64,000 bases of DNA from Caballeronia jiangsuensis. Lineage in GTDB: Bacteria > Pseudomonadota > Gammaproteobacteria > Burkholderiales > Burkholderiaceae. The position numbers were made by a program, and so were the translations under genes. The stretch's first letter is position 1, and each line of letters begins with the position of its first letter. Below the pieces are notes generated by a model. The model made no database searches and was not told the origin of the DNA. It worked only from the letters and a program-made list of their open reading frames with translations. The DNA is taken from NCBI GenBank assembly GCA_000648925.1, contig JFHF01000040.1, forward strand, positions 1 through 64,000. The letters are read 5' to 3'. This document shows, one piece after another, positions 34,516 through 43,519 of this stretch.

Positions 34516-36867
34516 ATGGGCGCATTCAGGCGGCGCATCGAAGTGAGGCACGTCCTGACTGACGCTCGCGCGTGGATGATCGCGCTCGGCATCTTCATCG
34601 GATGTGCGGCATGGGTGTCGTCCGTGATGGCCGCGCCTCTGCCCGCCGCGATGCAAAAGTTCATCGCGCCTCCCGCCTCCGAAGCGCCGGCCGCTTCCGC
34701 GCCTTCGCCCGCAAGTCAGGCGGAAATGGTGCGGTCGCTGAACAGTCTCATCGGCACGCTCGACAACGATGCGCAACGCAGCGCGTTCGTCGCGCAACTC
34801 AAAGTGCTGCGCGACGCGACGCAGAAAGCCGTTCCGGCTACGCCCACGCCCAAGCCCGCCAATGCCGATCTGCTCGGCGCGATCGCATCGGGGATTGCAT
34901 CGGTGGAAACGAATCTGGGCGATAGCCTCACGCCGGTGCGTGTCTGGAGCGCGCGCTCGGCCGCCGCCGCAAGCGAGTTGCAGGCCGTCGTCACGGGCGA
35001 ACGAGGCGAGTCGTCCGGGCGCATCGTCGCCGGCATGGGCGCGACGCTCGCGGTCTGGGGGCTGTGCGCGTTCGTGCTGATACGCGTTCAGCGGCATGTT
35101 TTCGCGCGCTATGGCAAGGCGGTCACGCTCGCGCCGAATCCGTCATCGGTCCAACTGCTCGCCTTCGCCGTGCGGCAGACGGGGCCCTGGCTCGTCGCAT
35201 TCATCGCGGTGCTGGTCTTCGTGCGCACGATGCCCGATATGCTCGGCCGCACGCTCGGGCTCGTCATCGCTTATGCGATCGTCGCGGGTTCGATCTTCTC
35301 GGCAATCTGCCTGATCGTGTTCTCGGTGTTCAGCACGGCGCATCGCCGGGTCGCCGTGCAGCAACTGCTTGCGCGCACGCCCTGGCCGCTCTTCGCGATC
35401 GGTGCATGCGGCGCGCTCGGCGATGCGGCCGCCAACGCCGATGTCACGCGCCAGCTCGGTCCGAATCTCGCGGGCATCGTGTCGATCTTCGCCAGTCTCG
35501 CCGCGGCGTTGCTCTCCGGCTATTTCGCGCTCGCTTACCGGCGGCCCATCACGCATCTGATTCGCAATCGTCCGTATGCGCGCAGGCGCGATCATCAGTT
35601 CGCGACGGAAGCGCTCGATATCCTCGCGTCGCTATGGCATATCCCGATACTGCTGATCGCGGTGGCGTCGGTGGTCGCGATCATCGACGGACGCGGCGCG
35701 GAAGGGGACGTGCTGCGGCCCTCGCTGCTGAGCGCGGCGCTGCTCGTGCTCACGCTGTTCGCTTCCGCGCTGCTGCTGCATCTGACGCGCCGCCGCGACA
35801 CGCGCGCGCGCCGCCGCGCGCCGCATCTGACGCGGCTCCTGCACTTCGGCTGCACGCTCGTCGTGCTGCTGATCTGGCTCGCCTATCTGCGTTTCGAGCT
35901 GGAACTCTGGAGCGGGCCGATCGCGCGGCTCATCAAGCACAGCGCGATGACACCCGGCTTCAGGCACGCGCTGATCGCGGTCGTCGCGACGGTGTTCGGC
36001 GCGTGGTTCATCTGGATCGTCATCGATACCATCATCCTCGAAGCGCTCGGCCCGAACAGCTCGCGCAACAAGGCGCTCAGTCCCGGCGTGCGCGCCCGCA
36101 CGATGCTGCCGCTCGTGCGCAACGCGATCTTCGTGACGGTCGCGAGCCTCGCGGCCATCGTCGCGGCGGCGAGTCTCGGCATCAATCTGACGCCGCTGCT
36201 CGCCGGCGCGGGCGTGATCGGTCTCGCGGTCGGTTTCGGCGCGAAGTCACTCGTCACCGACCTGATCACGGGACTCTTCATCATCGTCGAGGAGACGATC
36301 TCGGTTGGCGACTGGATCGATATCGACGGACATGCCGGCACCGTGATGGATCTCACGATCCGCACCGTTCGCCTGCGCGATGGACAAGGCGCGGTTCACA
36401 CCATTCCGTTCTCGCAGATCAAGATCGTGAAGAACCTGTCGCGCGATTTCGCCAATGCGGTGTTCGAAGTGCGCGTGCCGTTCTCCGCGAAACTGGACGA
36501 CATCACGCGCATGATCGTGGAAGTCAGCGCCGATCTGAGCAGTGACTTTCGCTTTCGCAACGAGATACTCGCACCGGTCGAAGTGTTCGGCCTCGATCGC
36601 TTCGAAGCGAACTGCATCGTGGTGAAAGGGCAGATCAAGACCCGACCGTTACAGCAATGGAGCGTGGCGCGCGCGTTCAACGCGAGGCTCAAGCTCAAGA
36701 TGGACGAAGCCGGCATCGAGATGATGTTGCCGCAGATGCAGCTTCATGCGTCGCCGCTGGATCGCGACGCACGCGCACGCCCCGACGAGCGCGCGCAGGC
36801 GGAGGCCCGGCATGCGGCGGACGGCGCCGCGCAGCCGGAACTCCGCGTGCTCAAGGAATCGCCCTGA
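34516..36867 (+). CDS. Large MscS-family mechanosensitive channel
   Basis: The 783-residue protein has an N-terminal export signal or first membrane segment (residues 18-38), a periplasmic Ala/Pro-rich region to about residue 165, about ten membrane segments, then the MscS pore helix and beta domain (LLAGAGVIGLAVGFGAKSLV, then DLITGLFIIVEETISVGDWI) at about 570-615 and a cytosolic vestibule. The C-terminal tail is acidic and Arg-rich. It is probably a tension-gated channel for osmotic downshock. The ATG at 34516 has GGAGGG seven bases upstream. Its stop abuts the stop of the convergent phosphoketolase gene with no bases between. Confidence 0.9.
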   Translation: MGAFRRRIEVRHVLTDARAWMIALGIFIGCAAWVSSVMAAPLPAAMQKFIAPPASEAPAASAPSPASQAEMVRSLNSLIGTLDNDAQRSAFVAQLKVLRDATQKAVPATPTPKPANADLLGAIASGIASVETNLGDSLTPVRVWSARSAAAASELQAVVTGERGESSGRIVAGMGATLAVWGLCAFVLIRVQRHVFARYGKAVTLAPNPSSVQLLAFAVRQTGPWLVAFIAVLVFVRTMPDMLGRTLGLVIAYAIVAGSIFSAICLIVFSVFSTAHRRVAVQQLLARTPWPLFAIGACGALGDAAANADVTRQLGPNLAGIVSIFASLAAALLSGYFALAYRRPITHLIRNRPYARRRDHQFATEALDILASLWHIPILLIAVASVVAIIDGRGAEGDVLRPSLLSAALLVLTLFASALLLHLTRRRDTRARRRAPHLTRLLHFGCTLVVLLIWLAYLRFELELWSGPIARLIKHSAMTPGFRHALIAVVATVFGAWFIWIVIDTIILEALGPNSSRNKALSPGVRARTMLPLVRNAIFVTVASLAAIVAAASLGINLTPLLAGAGVIGLAVGFGAKSLVTDLITGLFIIVEETISVGDWIDIDGHAGTVMDLTIRTVRLRDGQGAVHTIPFSQIKIVKNLSRDFANAVFEVRVPFSAKLDDITRMIVEVSADLSSDFRFRNEILAPVEVFGLDRFEANCIVVKGQIKTRPLQQWSVARAFNARLKLKMDEAGIEMMLPQMQLHASPLDRDARARPDERAQAEARHAADGAAQPELRVLKESP

Positions 36868-39264
36868 TCAGAACGGCCATACCCATTCGGCGATTTCCGG
36901 TTTGTCGGTGCCGTGCGTATGCGCGTATTCGAGGTGACGGATGATCGCGTTCTTCATGTCTTCCCTTAAATGCGCGGTCCTTGCCTGCAATCGGGGCACG
37001 CGGTCGAGCACGTCGATCACGAGATTGAAGCGATCGACCTGATTGAGAATCGCGAGTTCGAGCGGCGTGTTGATGTTGCCTTTTTCCTTATAGCCGCGCA
37101 CGTGCAGATTCTCGTGATTGTGGAAGCGATACGCGAGCTTGTGAATCAGCCACGGATAACCGTGAAAGTTGAAGATCACGGGCTTGTCGAGCGTGAAGAG
37201 GCTATCGAATTCACGCGGGCTCGATCCGTGCGGATGCTCGGTGTCGGGCTGCATCTTGAAGAGATCGACCACGTTCACGAAGCGCAGCTTCAGTTCGGGC
37301 AGACGCTCGCGCAGAATCGCGGCCGCGGCCAGTGCTTCCTGCGTCGCGACATCGCCGCAGGAAGCGAGGACGACGTCGGGCTCTTCGCCTTCATCGGTAC
37401 TCGCGCGCCGCCACACGCCGATGCCTTTGGCGCAATGCACGATCGCTTCGTCGATGGTCGCGAACTGCAGATGCTTCTGCTTGTCCGCGACGATGATATT
37501 GATGCAATCGGTCGAGCGCAGGCATTGATCGGCCACCACGAGCAGCGTGTTGGCATCGGGCGGGAGATACACGCGCGTGACGGAAGGGCTCTTGTTCGTG
37601 ACGAGATCGATGAAGCCGGGGTCCTGATGCGAAAAGCCGTTGTGGTCCTGCCGCCATACTGTGGATGACAGCAAGATCGTTTCCGAAGAAACCGATGCAC
37701 GCCACGGCACATGGTTCTTGCAGATATCGAGCCATTTCGCATGCTGGTTGAACATCGAATCGATGACATGCGCGAAGGCTTCGTAGGTGTGGAAGAAGCC
37801 GTGCCGCCCTGACAGCAGATAACCTTCGAGCCAGCCGAGCAGCGTGTGCTCCGAGAGCATTTCCATCACGCGGCCGTCGCGCGACAGCTCGCCGCCGTCC
37901 TCGTCTTCGGGAAGAAGATCGGCCATCCAGACTTTCTTGCTGACTTCATAGATGGCCTGAAGGCGGTTCGATGCCGTTTCGTCGGGGCCGAACACGCGGA
38001 ACGTGTTCATGTTGCAACGCATGACGTCGCGCAGGAAAGCGCCGAGCGGGCGCGTGTTCTCATAGAGAATCTTCCCGGCCTGTCCGACATCGACGGCATA
38101 GTCGCGGAAATCGGGCAGCTTGAGTTCCTTGCGCAGCACGCCGCCGTTCGCATGCGGATTCGCGCTCATGCGCCGCGTGCCCTTGGGTGCGATCGCCCTG
38201 ATTTCTTCGCGCAGCCGGCCGGTTTCGTCGAAGAGTTCTTCGGGCTTGTAGCTCTGCATCCAGCGTTCGAGCACCGCGAGATTCGCGGGATTGCTATGCA
38301 CGTCCGAGAACGGCACCTGATGCGCGCGCCACGAGCCTTCGACCTTGTGGCCGTTGATCTCCTTGGGACCGGTCCAGCCCTTCGGCGTGCGCAGGACGAT
38401 CATCGGCCAGCGCGGCCGCTCGACGTGCTTATCCTTGCGCGCCTTCTCCCTTATCGCGTGGATATCGGCGATGGCGGCATCGAGCGTTTCCGCCATCTTC
38501 TTGTGCATCTCCTCATGGTCCGATCCTTCCACGAAATACGGCCGATACCCGTAGCCGACGAACAGCGCTTCCAGCTCCTGATGGCTGATGCGCGCGAGGA
38601 TCGTCGGATTGGCGATCTTGTAGCCGTTCAGGTTCAGGATCGGCAGCACGGCGCCGTCGCGTGCGGGATTGATGAACTTGTTCGAATGCCACGCCGTCGC
38701 GAGCGGACCGGTTTCGGCTTCACCGTCGCCGACGACGCACGCGACGATCAAATCGGGGTTGTCGAGTACGGCGCCATACGCATGAGACAGGCTATAGCCC
38801 AGTTCGCCGCCTTCGTGAATCGATCCCGGCGTTTCGGGCGTCACATGCGAGCCGATGTGTCCGGGAAAGGAGAACTGCTTGAAGAACTTCTGCATGCCCT
38901 CGACATCTTCGCTCTTGTCCGGATAGACCTCGGCGTACGTGCCTTCGAGATAGGCGGGGCCGAGCACGCCCGGCGCGCCGTGACCGGGTCCGGCCATGAA
39001 GATCACGTCGATGTCTTCGCGCCTGATGACGCGATTCATATGCGCCCACACGAACGACAGCGCCGGACTCGCGCCCCAGTGCCCGAGCAGGCGGTGCTTC
39101 ACATGCTCGGATTTCAGCGGCTCGCGCAGCAGCGGATTCTCCGTGAGAAAGATCATGCCCGCCGAGAGATAGTTACACGCGCGCCACCATGCATCGACGA
39201 GGCGAAGTTCTTCGCCTTCGAGCGCGGAAGATTGCGACGTGCCATTCCGGGAGTGCTTGCTCAT
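36868..39264 (-). CDS. xfp: Xylulose-5-phosphate/fructose-6-phosphate phosphoketolase
   Basis: The 798-residue thiamine-diphosphate enzyme matches phosphoketolase along its full length. It has HWGASPALSF near residue 58, GPGHGAPGV near 93, the TPP motif GDGEAETGPLATAWHSNKF near 180, and the C-terminal domain with HEN. It cleaves xylulose-5-P or fructose-6-P with phosphate to acetyl-P and glyceraldehyde-3-P or erythrose-4-P. AAGGAG precedes the ATG. No acetate kinase or phosphotransacetylase is adjacent, so acetyl-P must be used by enzymes encoded elsewhere. Confidence 0.95.
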   Translation of the reverse strand: MSKHSRNGTSQSSALEGEELRLVDAWWRACNYLSAGMIFLTENPLLREPLKSEHVKHRLLGHWGASPALSFVWAHMNRVIRREDIDVIFMAGPGHGAPGVLGPAYLEGTYAEVYPDKSEDVEGMQKFFKQFSFPGHIGSHVTPETPGSIHEGGELGYSLSHAYGAVLDNPDLIVACVVGDGEAETGPLATAWHSNKFINPARDGAVLPILNLNGYKIANPTILARISHQELEALFVGYGYRPYFVEGSDHEEMHKKMAETLDAAIADIHAIREKARKDKHVERPRWPMIVLRTPKGWTGPKEINGHKVEGSWRAHQVPFSDVHSNPANLAVLERWMQSYKPEELFDETGRLREEIRAIAPKGTRRMSANPHANGGVLRKELKLPDFRDYAVDVGQAGKILYENTRPLGAFLRDVMRCNMNTFRVFGPDETASNRLQAIYEVSKKVWMADLLPEDEDGGELSRDGRVMEMLSEHTLLGWLEGYLLSGRHGFFHTYEAFAHVIDSMFNQHAKWLDICKNHVPWRASVSSETILLSSTVWRQDHNGFSHQDPGFIDLVTNKSPSVTRVYLPPDANTLLVVADQCLRSTDCINIIVADKQKHLQFATIDEAIVHCAKGIGVWRRASTDEGEEPDVVLASCGDVATQEALAAAAILRERLPELKLRFVNVVDLFKMQPDTEHPHGSSPREFDSLFTLDKPVIFNFHGYPWLIHKLAYRFHNHENLHVRGYKEKGNINTPLELAILNQVDRFNLVIDVLDRVPRLQARTAHLREDMKNAIIRHLEYAHTHGTDKPEIAEWVWPF

Positions 39265-39588
39265 TACAAAGGCTCCTTTCAGTGAAGGTTCATCGTCAAT
39301 CGCTCATGCGCGCGAATGATGTGATTTTGGAAAACGCGTGCGCGGATCGCGGGACGCTCTTCAAGATAGTTGCTGCGCGAGCACTTGTGAAACGAGTCGT
39401 GCAAATCGGACGAAGTTATTTCGATTCCCGGCATGATCCGGCGCGATTCGCAAAAGCTTCGCTTCCGTGTCATCCGCGAGACATTATTTCTCCGATGGCG
39501 TCATTGACAGACAATGCGCCGTCAAATGAATTAAAATGATTTAAGAACGCGGGGCTTTCATATCACCGTAGCGTTTCGCGGGCATTCG
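39265..39588. other. Non-coding gap between xfp and the next gene
   Basis: No convincing coding frame. The stretch is more AT-rich than its surroundings, especially 39480-39560. A TTGACA at 39504-39509 is followed by AT-rich sequence without a well-placed -10. It must hold the divergent promoters of xfp and the small exported protein. Confidence 0.5.
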
Positions 39589-40035
39589 ATGACACGCCAT
39601 ATCCGTAGATATTGGGTCGCCGGCATCGTGGCTTTTCTAGTCGGCAACTTTGCGTCAGCCAGTGAGCAAACTCGTTTGAATCCCATTCAGCGAGTGGCGG
39701 CGAGCGTTCTCTTCTTTCCCTATCCGGCCATCATTTCGACCGCGGGCGCCCATGCGGCCGCCGGGCCTCGTCATCCGCGATATCTCTTCAAAGGCACGCT
39801 CGACGCGCTCGACGCCGTTACGTTGTCGAAATACGACAGAAACGTGCATCCTGATCTGAGTCAACTCGCCCGGGTTTCGCCGCTGCCGCCATCGCCGACT
39901 TCGGTCCCCGTTCCGGTGCGTCCGCGCGACGACATCACGCCTGACGACGACTGGCATTTCTCTGCCAATCCGCAACTCGGCGTGAATCACGAGCACGAAA
40001 AGGCCATGACTTTTTCGGTGCGCCACGATTTCTGA
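39589..40035 (+). CDS. Small exported protein of unknown function
   Basis: The 148-residue protein has a signal peptide (hydrophobic stretch YWVAGIVAFLVGNFASAS, cleavage after about residue 25) and a Pro/Asp/His-rich mature part without cysteines or known domain. An LSKYDRNVHPDLSQ segment is followed by a Pro-Val stretch, and the protein ends MTFSVRHDF, an aromatic C-terminus like that of outer-membrane proteins. Codon use is like the rest of the window. It precedes a porin gene by 118 bases. I do not recognise a family. Confidence 0.6.
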   Translation: MTRHIRRYWVAGIVAFLVGNFASASEQTRLNPIQRVAASVLFFPYPAIISTAGAHAAAGPRHPRYLFKGTLDALDAVTLSKYDRNVHPDLSQLARVSPLPPSPTSVPVPVRPRDDITPDDDWHFSANPQLGVNHEHEKAMTFSVRHDF

Positions 40036-40153
40036 GCGTCAGCGTGGCTTTACGATCAAGAGCAAAAAATTGAGGTTGCAGGTTGCCGATTCGGTCGCTT
40101 AAAGTTGGTGAAGCGGAGGGTGTATTTTCCCGACATCGATGGAGCCCAGGCAA

Positions 40154-41332
40154 ATGAACAAGTTGCTTATAACCGGCGCGACGACGATGCTCACGCTTGC
40201 CGGCACGGCCCAGGCGCAAAGCAGCGTCACGCTCTACGGTCTCATCGACGCCGGCATCACCTATTCGAACAGCCAGATCAACACGACCGGCAGCGGGCAC
40301 AGCAACTGGGAACTGAAAAGCGGCCCGGTCCAGTACAGCCGATGGGGCTTGCGCGGCGCGGAAGATCTGGGCGCCGGATTGAAAGCCATCTTCAATCTGG
40401 AAAGCGGCTTCAATCTGAACGACGGCCAGTACACATCGAGCAACCGGATCTTCAATCGACAGGCGTATGTCGGTTTGTCGAGCCGCGATTACGGCGTGCT
40501 CACGTTCGGCCGTCAGACCGATGACATGGTGGATTTCGTCGCGCCGCTTTCATTGACGGGCACGGAATACGGTGGCACGCACTTCGCGCATCCATTCGAT
40601 ATCGATAACCTCAACGATTCATTCCAGATCAATAACGCCGTGAAGTATCAGAGCCCGGATTTCGCGGGTTTCAAGCTCGGCGCGTTATATGGTTTCTCCA
40701 ATCAGGCCGCCGGCTTTTCGAACAATCGCGCTTACAGCCTCGGCATTTCGTATCTGTGGGGACCGCTCAACTTCGGCGCCGGATTCCTGCAGCTCAACAG
40801 CGACGCCGCGACGCCGGGACAACTCAATGCGAACGGCGCCGTCACCGATACGACGGGTTCATCGCTGCTCGGCGTGCTCACGAATCAGCCGGTTCCGCTG
40901 GGCGCGCTGTCGAGCCGTCAGCAGACCTGGGGCGCGGGCGTGAACTATGCGTTCGGGCCCGCGGTGGCGGGCATCGTCTATACGCAAACCAATCTGACGC
41001 AGTTGTTCCAGACCGGTTTGAGCACGCACGTTCAGAACTTCGAAGGGAATCTGCGTTACGCGTTGACGCCGGCGGTCGAACTCTCCGCGGCGTACACGTA
41101 TTCGCGCGCGGGCGGCCTCGCGGGCGCGGGCAATCCACACTGGAACCAGGTCAGCGCGATGGCCGGCTATAGCTTCTCGCGGCGCACCGATGTCTATGTT
41201 CAGGGCGTATGGCAAGGCGTGAGCGCGGGCAGCAATTCGCCACTGGGTGTCGCGTGGATCAACGGTCTCACGGCGCCGTCATCCACGAGCAACCAGGTCG
41301 AAGCGACGGTCGGCTTGCGGCATCGCTTCTGA
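40154..41332 (+). CDS. Gram-negative general porin
   Basis: The 392-residue protein has a signal peptide ending in AQA-QSS and the Burkholderiales porin opening SSVTLYGLIDAGITYSNSQ. It continues with RWGLRGAEDLGAGLKAIFNLESGF, RQAYVGLSS and YGVLTFGRQ, and ends with the aromatic terminal VGLRHRF needed for outer-membrane insertion. It would form a 16-stranded trimeric diffusion pore. The ATG at 40154 is chosen because the signal peptide begins there. Confidence 0.93.
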   Translation: MNKLLITGATTMLTLAGTAQAQSSVTLYGLIDAGITYSNSQINTTGSGHSNWELKSGPVQYSRWGLRGAEDLGAGLKAIFNLESGFNLNDGQYTSSNRIFNRQAYVGLSSRDYGVLTFGRQTDDMVDFVAPLSLTGTEYGGTHFAHPFDIDNLNDSFQINNAVKYQSPDFAGFKLGALYGFSNQAAGFSNNRAYSLGISYLWGPLNFGAGFLQLNSDAATPGQLNANGAVTDTTGSSLLGVLTNQPVPLGALSSRQQTWGAGVNYAFGPAVAGIVYTQTNLTQLFQTGLSTHVQNFEGNLRYALTPAVELSAAYTYSRAGGLAGAGNPHWNQVSAMAGYSFSRRTDVYVQGVWQGVSAGSNSPLGVAWINGLTAPSSTSNQVEATVGLRHRF

Positions 41333-41368
41333 ACGTCGCGCCGGACTGCGCGGTGTCGTCGAGCTTCT

Positions 41369-42112
41369 TCAGGCTGCGCGAGTCGTTGCCTGAGGGCGCG
41401 TGAGCAGACGGTCCGGAGTGGGCCGAACGCCTGCGTCGATCGCGTATGAGAGCGGCATCGTCGGCGGTGCGTGTTCGGCCTGAACATCGTGCCGACGCCG
41501 GTATTTGCGTCCCCATCCGGTCACGGGCATGGCGCGTTCGTCGGTGCAGAAGTTTTCGAATTCGCGCCACGCTTCTTCGTAGTCGCCTTCGCGTGCGAGC
41601 TCGAACTGATTTCCGCCCGTCGCGCACGATGCGAGGTTCATGAATCGCTTCAAGATGGGCCGGCATGCATGACTGATGTACGGGTCGGCTTCCTCTCTCG
41701 GCCATTCGGTCGAGGCGATGAGCATCTGACGCCAAGCCAGAATGGTCTCGTTGCAGGCATTGCATTGCGCGTCGCCCTGGATGAGTGCGCTCGCTTCGAG
41801 AACGGCGGTCGCGTGCTCTTCGAATTTCGAAAGCTTGATCCAGGCCGCGCGGGCGAGGGCATCCGGTTTGCCTTCGTCGGAATCGATGAGCGCGCCGTTG
41901 CTATCCGACGGCGGCTCTAGCCTCATGACAATACCTTCTTCGTGCAGCATGACGCGCACGCCGAAATCGGCGACGAGCATCGCGAGGCGGCATCCCCAGC
42001 GCATGCTCATGTCGTGGAGCCACGTTTCGTCGGAAGTTCGAAGCGCCGCGGCGATTTCCTCGCGCGCGTCGGCGAGCCATCGGCTTTGCGCAACTCCGTC
42101 TGCTGACTTCAT
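41369..42112 (-). CDS. Hypothetical protein (247 residues)
   Basis: A soluble, mostly helical protein without a signal peptide. It has a WGCRLAMLVADFGVRVMLHEEGIVMRLE segment near the N-terminus, a CNACNE motif near residue 118, and scattered Cys, with a Pro/Arg-rich tail. No known domain is recognised. It lies between the porin and sodA genes, transcribed toward the porin. Confidence 0.6.
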   Translation of the reverse strand: MKSADGVAQSRWLADAREEIAAALRTSDETWLHDMSMRWGCRLAMLVADFGVRVMLHEEGIVMRLEPPSDSNGALIDSDEGKPDALARAAWIKLSKFEEHATAVLEASALIQGDAQCNACNETILAWRQMLIASTEWPREEADPYISHACRPILKRFMNLASCATGGNQFELAREGDYEEAWREFENFCTDERAMPVTGWGRKYRRRHDVQAEHAPPTMPLSYAIDAGVRPTPDRLLTRPQATTRAA

Positions 42113-42201
42113 GGCGTCATCTCGATGCGAGCGGAAGTGCCTAGCTTAACTCGCTCGACCGAAGTGCGCGTGACTTCAGCCGCTGCCGATGAACCTATCG
42201 C

Positions 42202-42828
42202 CTATTCGCCGCGCGCCTCGGCGTAGCGTCGTGACACTTCCGGCCAGTCGATCACGTTGTAGAACGCCGCGATGTACTCCGGCCTGCGATTCTCGTACTT
42301 CAGGTAATACGCGTGTTCCCAGACATCGAGGCCGAGAATCGGCGTATTGCCCGACGCGATGCCTTTCATCAGCGGACTGTCCTGATTGCCGGTGCTTTCG
42401 ATCGCGAGCTTGCCCTGCCTGTCGACGTTGAGCCACGCCCAGCCGCTGCCGAAGCGCGTGAGTGCGGCTTTGGTGAAGGCTTCCTTGAAGGCGTCGAAGC
42501 CGCCAAGGTCCTTGTCGATCGCATCGGCCAGTTCGCCTTCCGGCTTGCCGCCGCCATCGGGCGACATGATCGTCCAGAAGAGGCTGTGGTTCGCGTGGCC
42601 GCCGCCGTTGTTGCGCACGGGCAGGCGGAGCGCTTCGGGCAGCGCGTCGATCTGCGCGATGAGGGTCTCGACGGCCACATCCCGATGATCCGATTTCTCC
42701 TGCGCCGCATTCAGGTTGTTCACGTAAGTCTGATGATGTTTCGTGTGATGAACTTCCATCGTGCGCGCATCGATGTGCGGTTCCAGCGCGTCGAAAGCGT
42801 AGGGCAGGGGAGGAAGGGTGTAAGGCAT
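42202..42828 (-). CDS. sodA: Superoxide dismutase, Mn-type
   Basis: The 208-residue protein is an Fe/Mn superoxide dismutase: HHTKHHQTYVNNLN, NNGGGHANHSLFW, FGSGWAWL, GNQDSP and DVWEHAYYLKYENRRPEY. The four metal ligands (His in HTKHH, His in NHSLFW, and the DVWEH Asp and His) are present. The GGHANHSLFW and NQDSP motifs favour manganese over iron. It follows an orfX-like gene 31 bases downstream, and a strong Fur box precedes both, so it is probably induced when iron is scarce. Confidence 0.93.
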   Translation of the reverse strand: MPYTLPPLPYAFDALEPHIDARTMEVHHTKHHQTYVNNLNAAQEKSDHRDVAVETLIAQIDALPEALRLPVRNNGGGHANHSLFWTIMSPDGGGKPEGELADAIDKDLGGFDAFKEAFTKAALTRFGSGWAWLNVDRQGKLAIESTGNQDSPLMKGIASGNTPILGLDVWEHAYYLKYENRRPEYIAAFYNVIDWPEVSRRYAEARGE

Positions 42829-42859
42829 CGTGATTCTCCTTTCGGATCGGTGGACGGGA

Positions 42860-43351
42860 TCAGTGCCGCGCCGGGCTTGCGCCATGAAGCGCGGCGTCGG
42901 CATCGGCGATTGCGCGCGTAACGAGCGGATGCGGCCCGTGCCGCGAGATATGGCGGATCAGCGCGACATACGTTTCGCGGCAGTGACGCAAGGCGGCTTG
43001 CCTAAGGGACGCGGGCCGCGTGGCGTCGAGAGACAGCGCGATCAACGCTTCATGTGCGCGGCAGAGAACCGGGGCGGCCGCGTTCGGATCGCCCTGAGCG
43101 ACGCGAAGATCGGCGAGATTGAGATGCGAGACGACGAAGGCGGCGAGGCAATCGTCGGCGCGTCCGGCGGGCGGCGCGTCGATCAGGCATTGCGCGATCG
43201 CGAGCGCCCGTTCGTAACCGCCGAGCGCCAGCGCGGGTTGCCCGTCACGCTCGGCTTTCACGGCTTGCCGCATCGCGGCTTCCCATAACGGCAGGCTCGG
43301 CGTGTCCGAAACCGGCTTGTCCGCGGCAAAGTCCGCAATCTGCTGATGCAT
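42860..43351 (-). CDS. OrfX-like helical protein upstream of sodA
   Basis: The 163-residue protein is all-helical with a TPR-like first part (AAMRQAVKAERDGQPALALGGYERALAIAQ) and Cys residues at about 55, 68, 97 and 121. In Pseudomonas aeruginosa an unknown gene (orfX) lies between fumC1 and sodA in a Fur-controlled operon, and this gene has the same position and size. Function is unknown. It is the first gene after the Fur box. Confidence 0.65.
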   Translation of the reverse strand: MHQQIADFAADKPVSDTPSLPLWEAAMRQAVKAERDGQPALALGGYERALAIAQCLIDAPPAGRADDCLAAFVVSHLNLADLRVAQGDPNAAAPVLCRAHEALIALSLDATRPASLRQAALRHCRETYVALIRHISRHGPHPLVTRAIADADAALHGASPARH

Positions 43352-43412
43352 GGCGAGGGCTCCTGTTCCTTCGCCCTTTGCGTCGACGGATGCCTGCGTA
43401 CTCGGGTTGCTT

Positions 43413-43431
43413 AATGATAACCATTATCATT
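43413..43431. promoter_or_regulatory. Fur box
   Basis: AATGATAACCATTATCATT is a near-perfect palindrome that matches the Fur consensus core (TGATAAT..ATTATCA). It lies 62 bases upstream of the orfX-sodA pair and 89 bases before the divergent DHA2 transporter, so it may control either. Confidence 0.8.
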
Positions 43432-43519
43432 TGAGCTTGCCAACCACGTCGTCGGCGTGGACATGCGGACGTGATTGGCCTCTACTTAGGCATTTCGTCG
43501 ATGACAGAGGTAAGCGACA

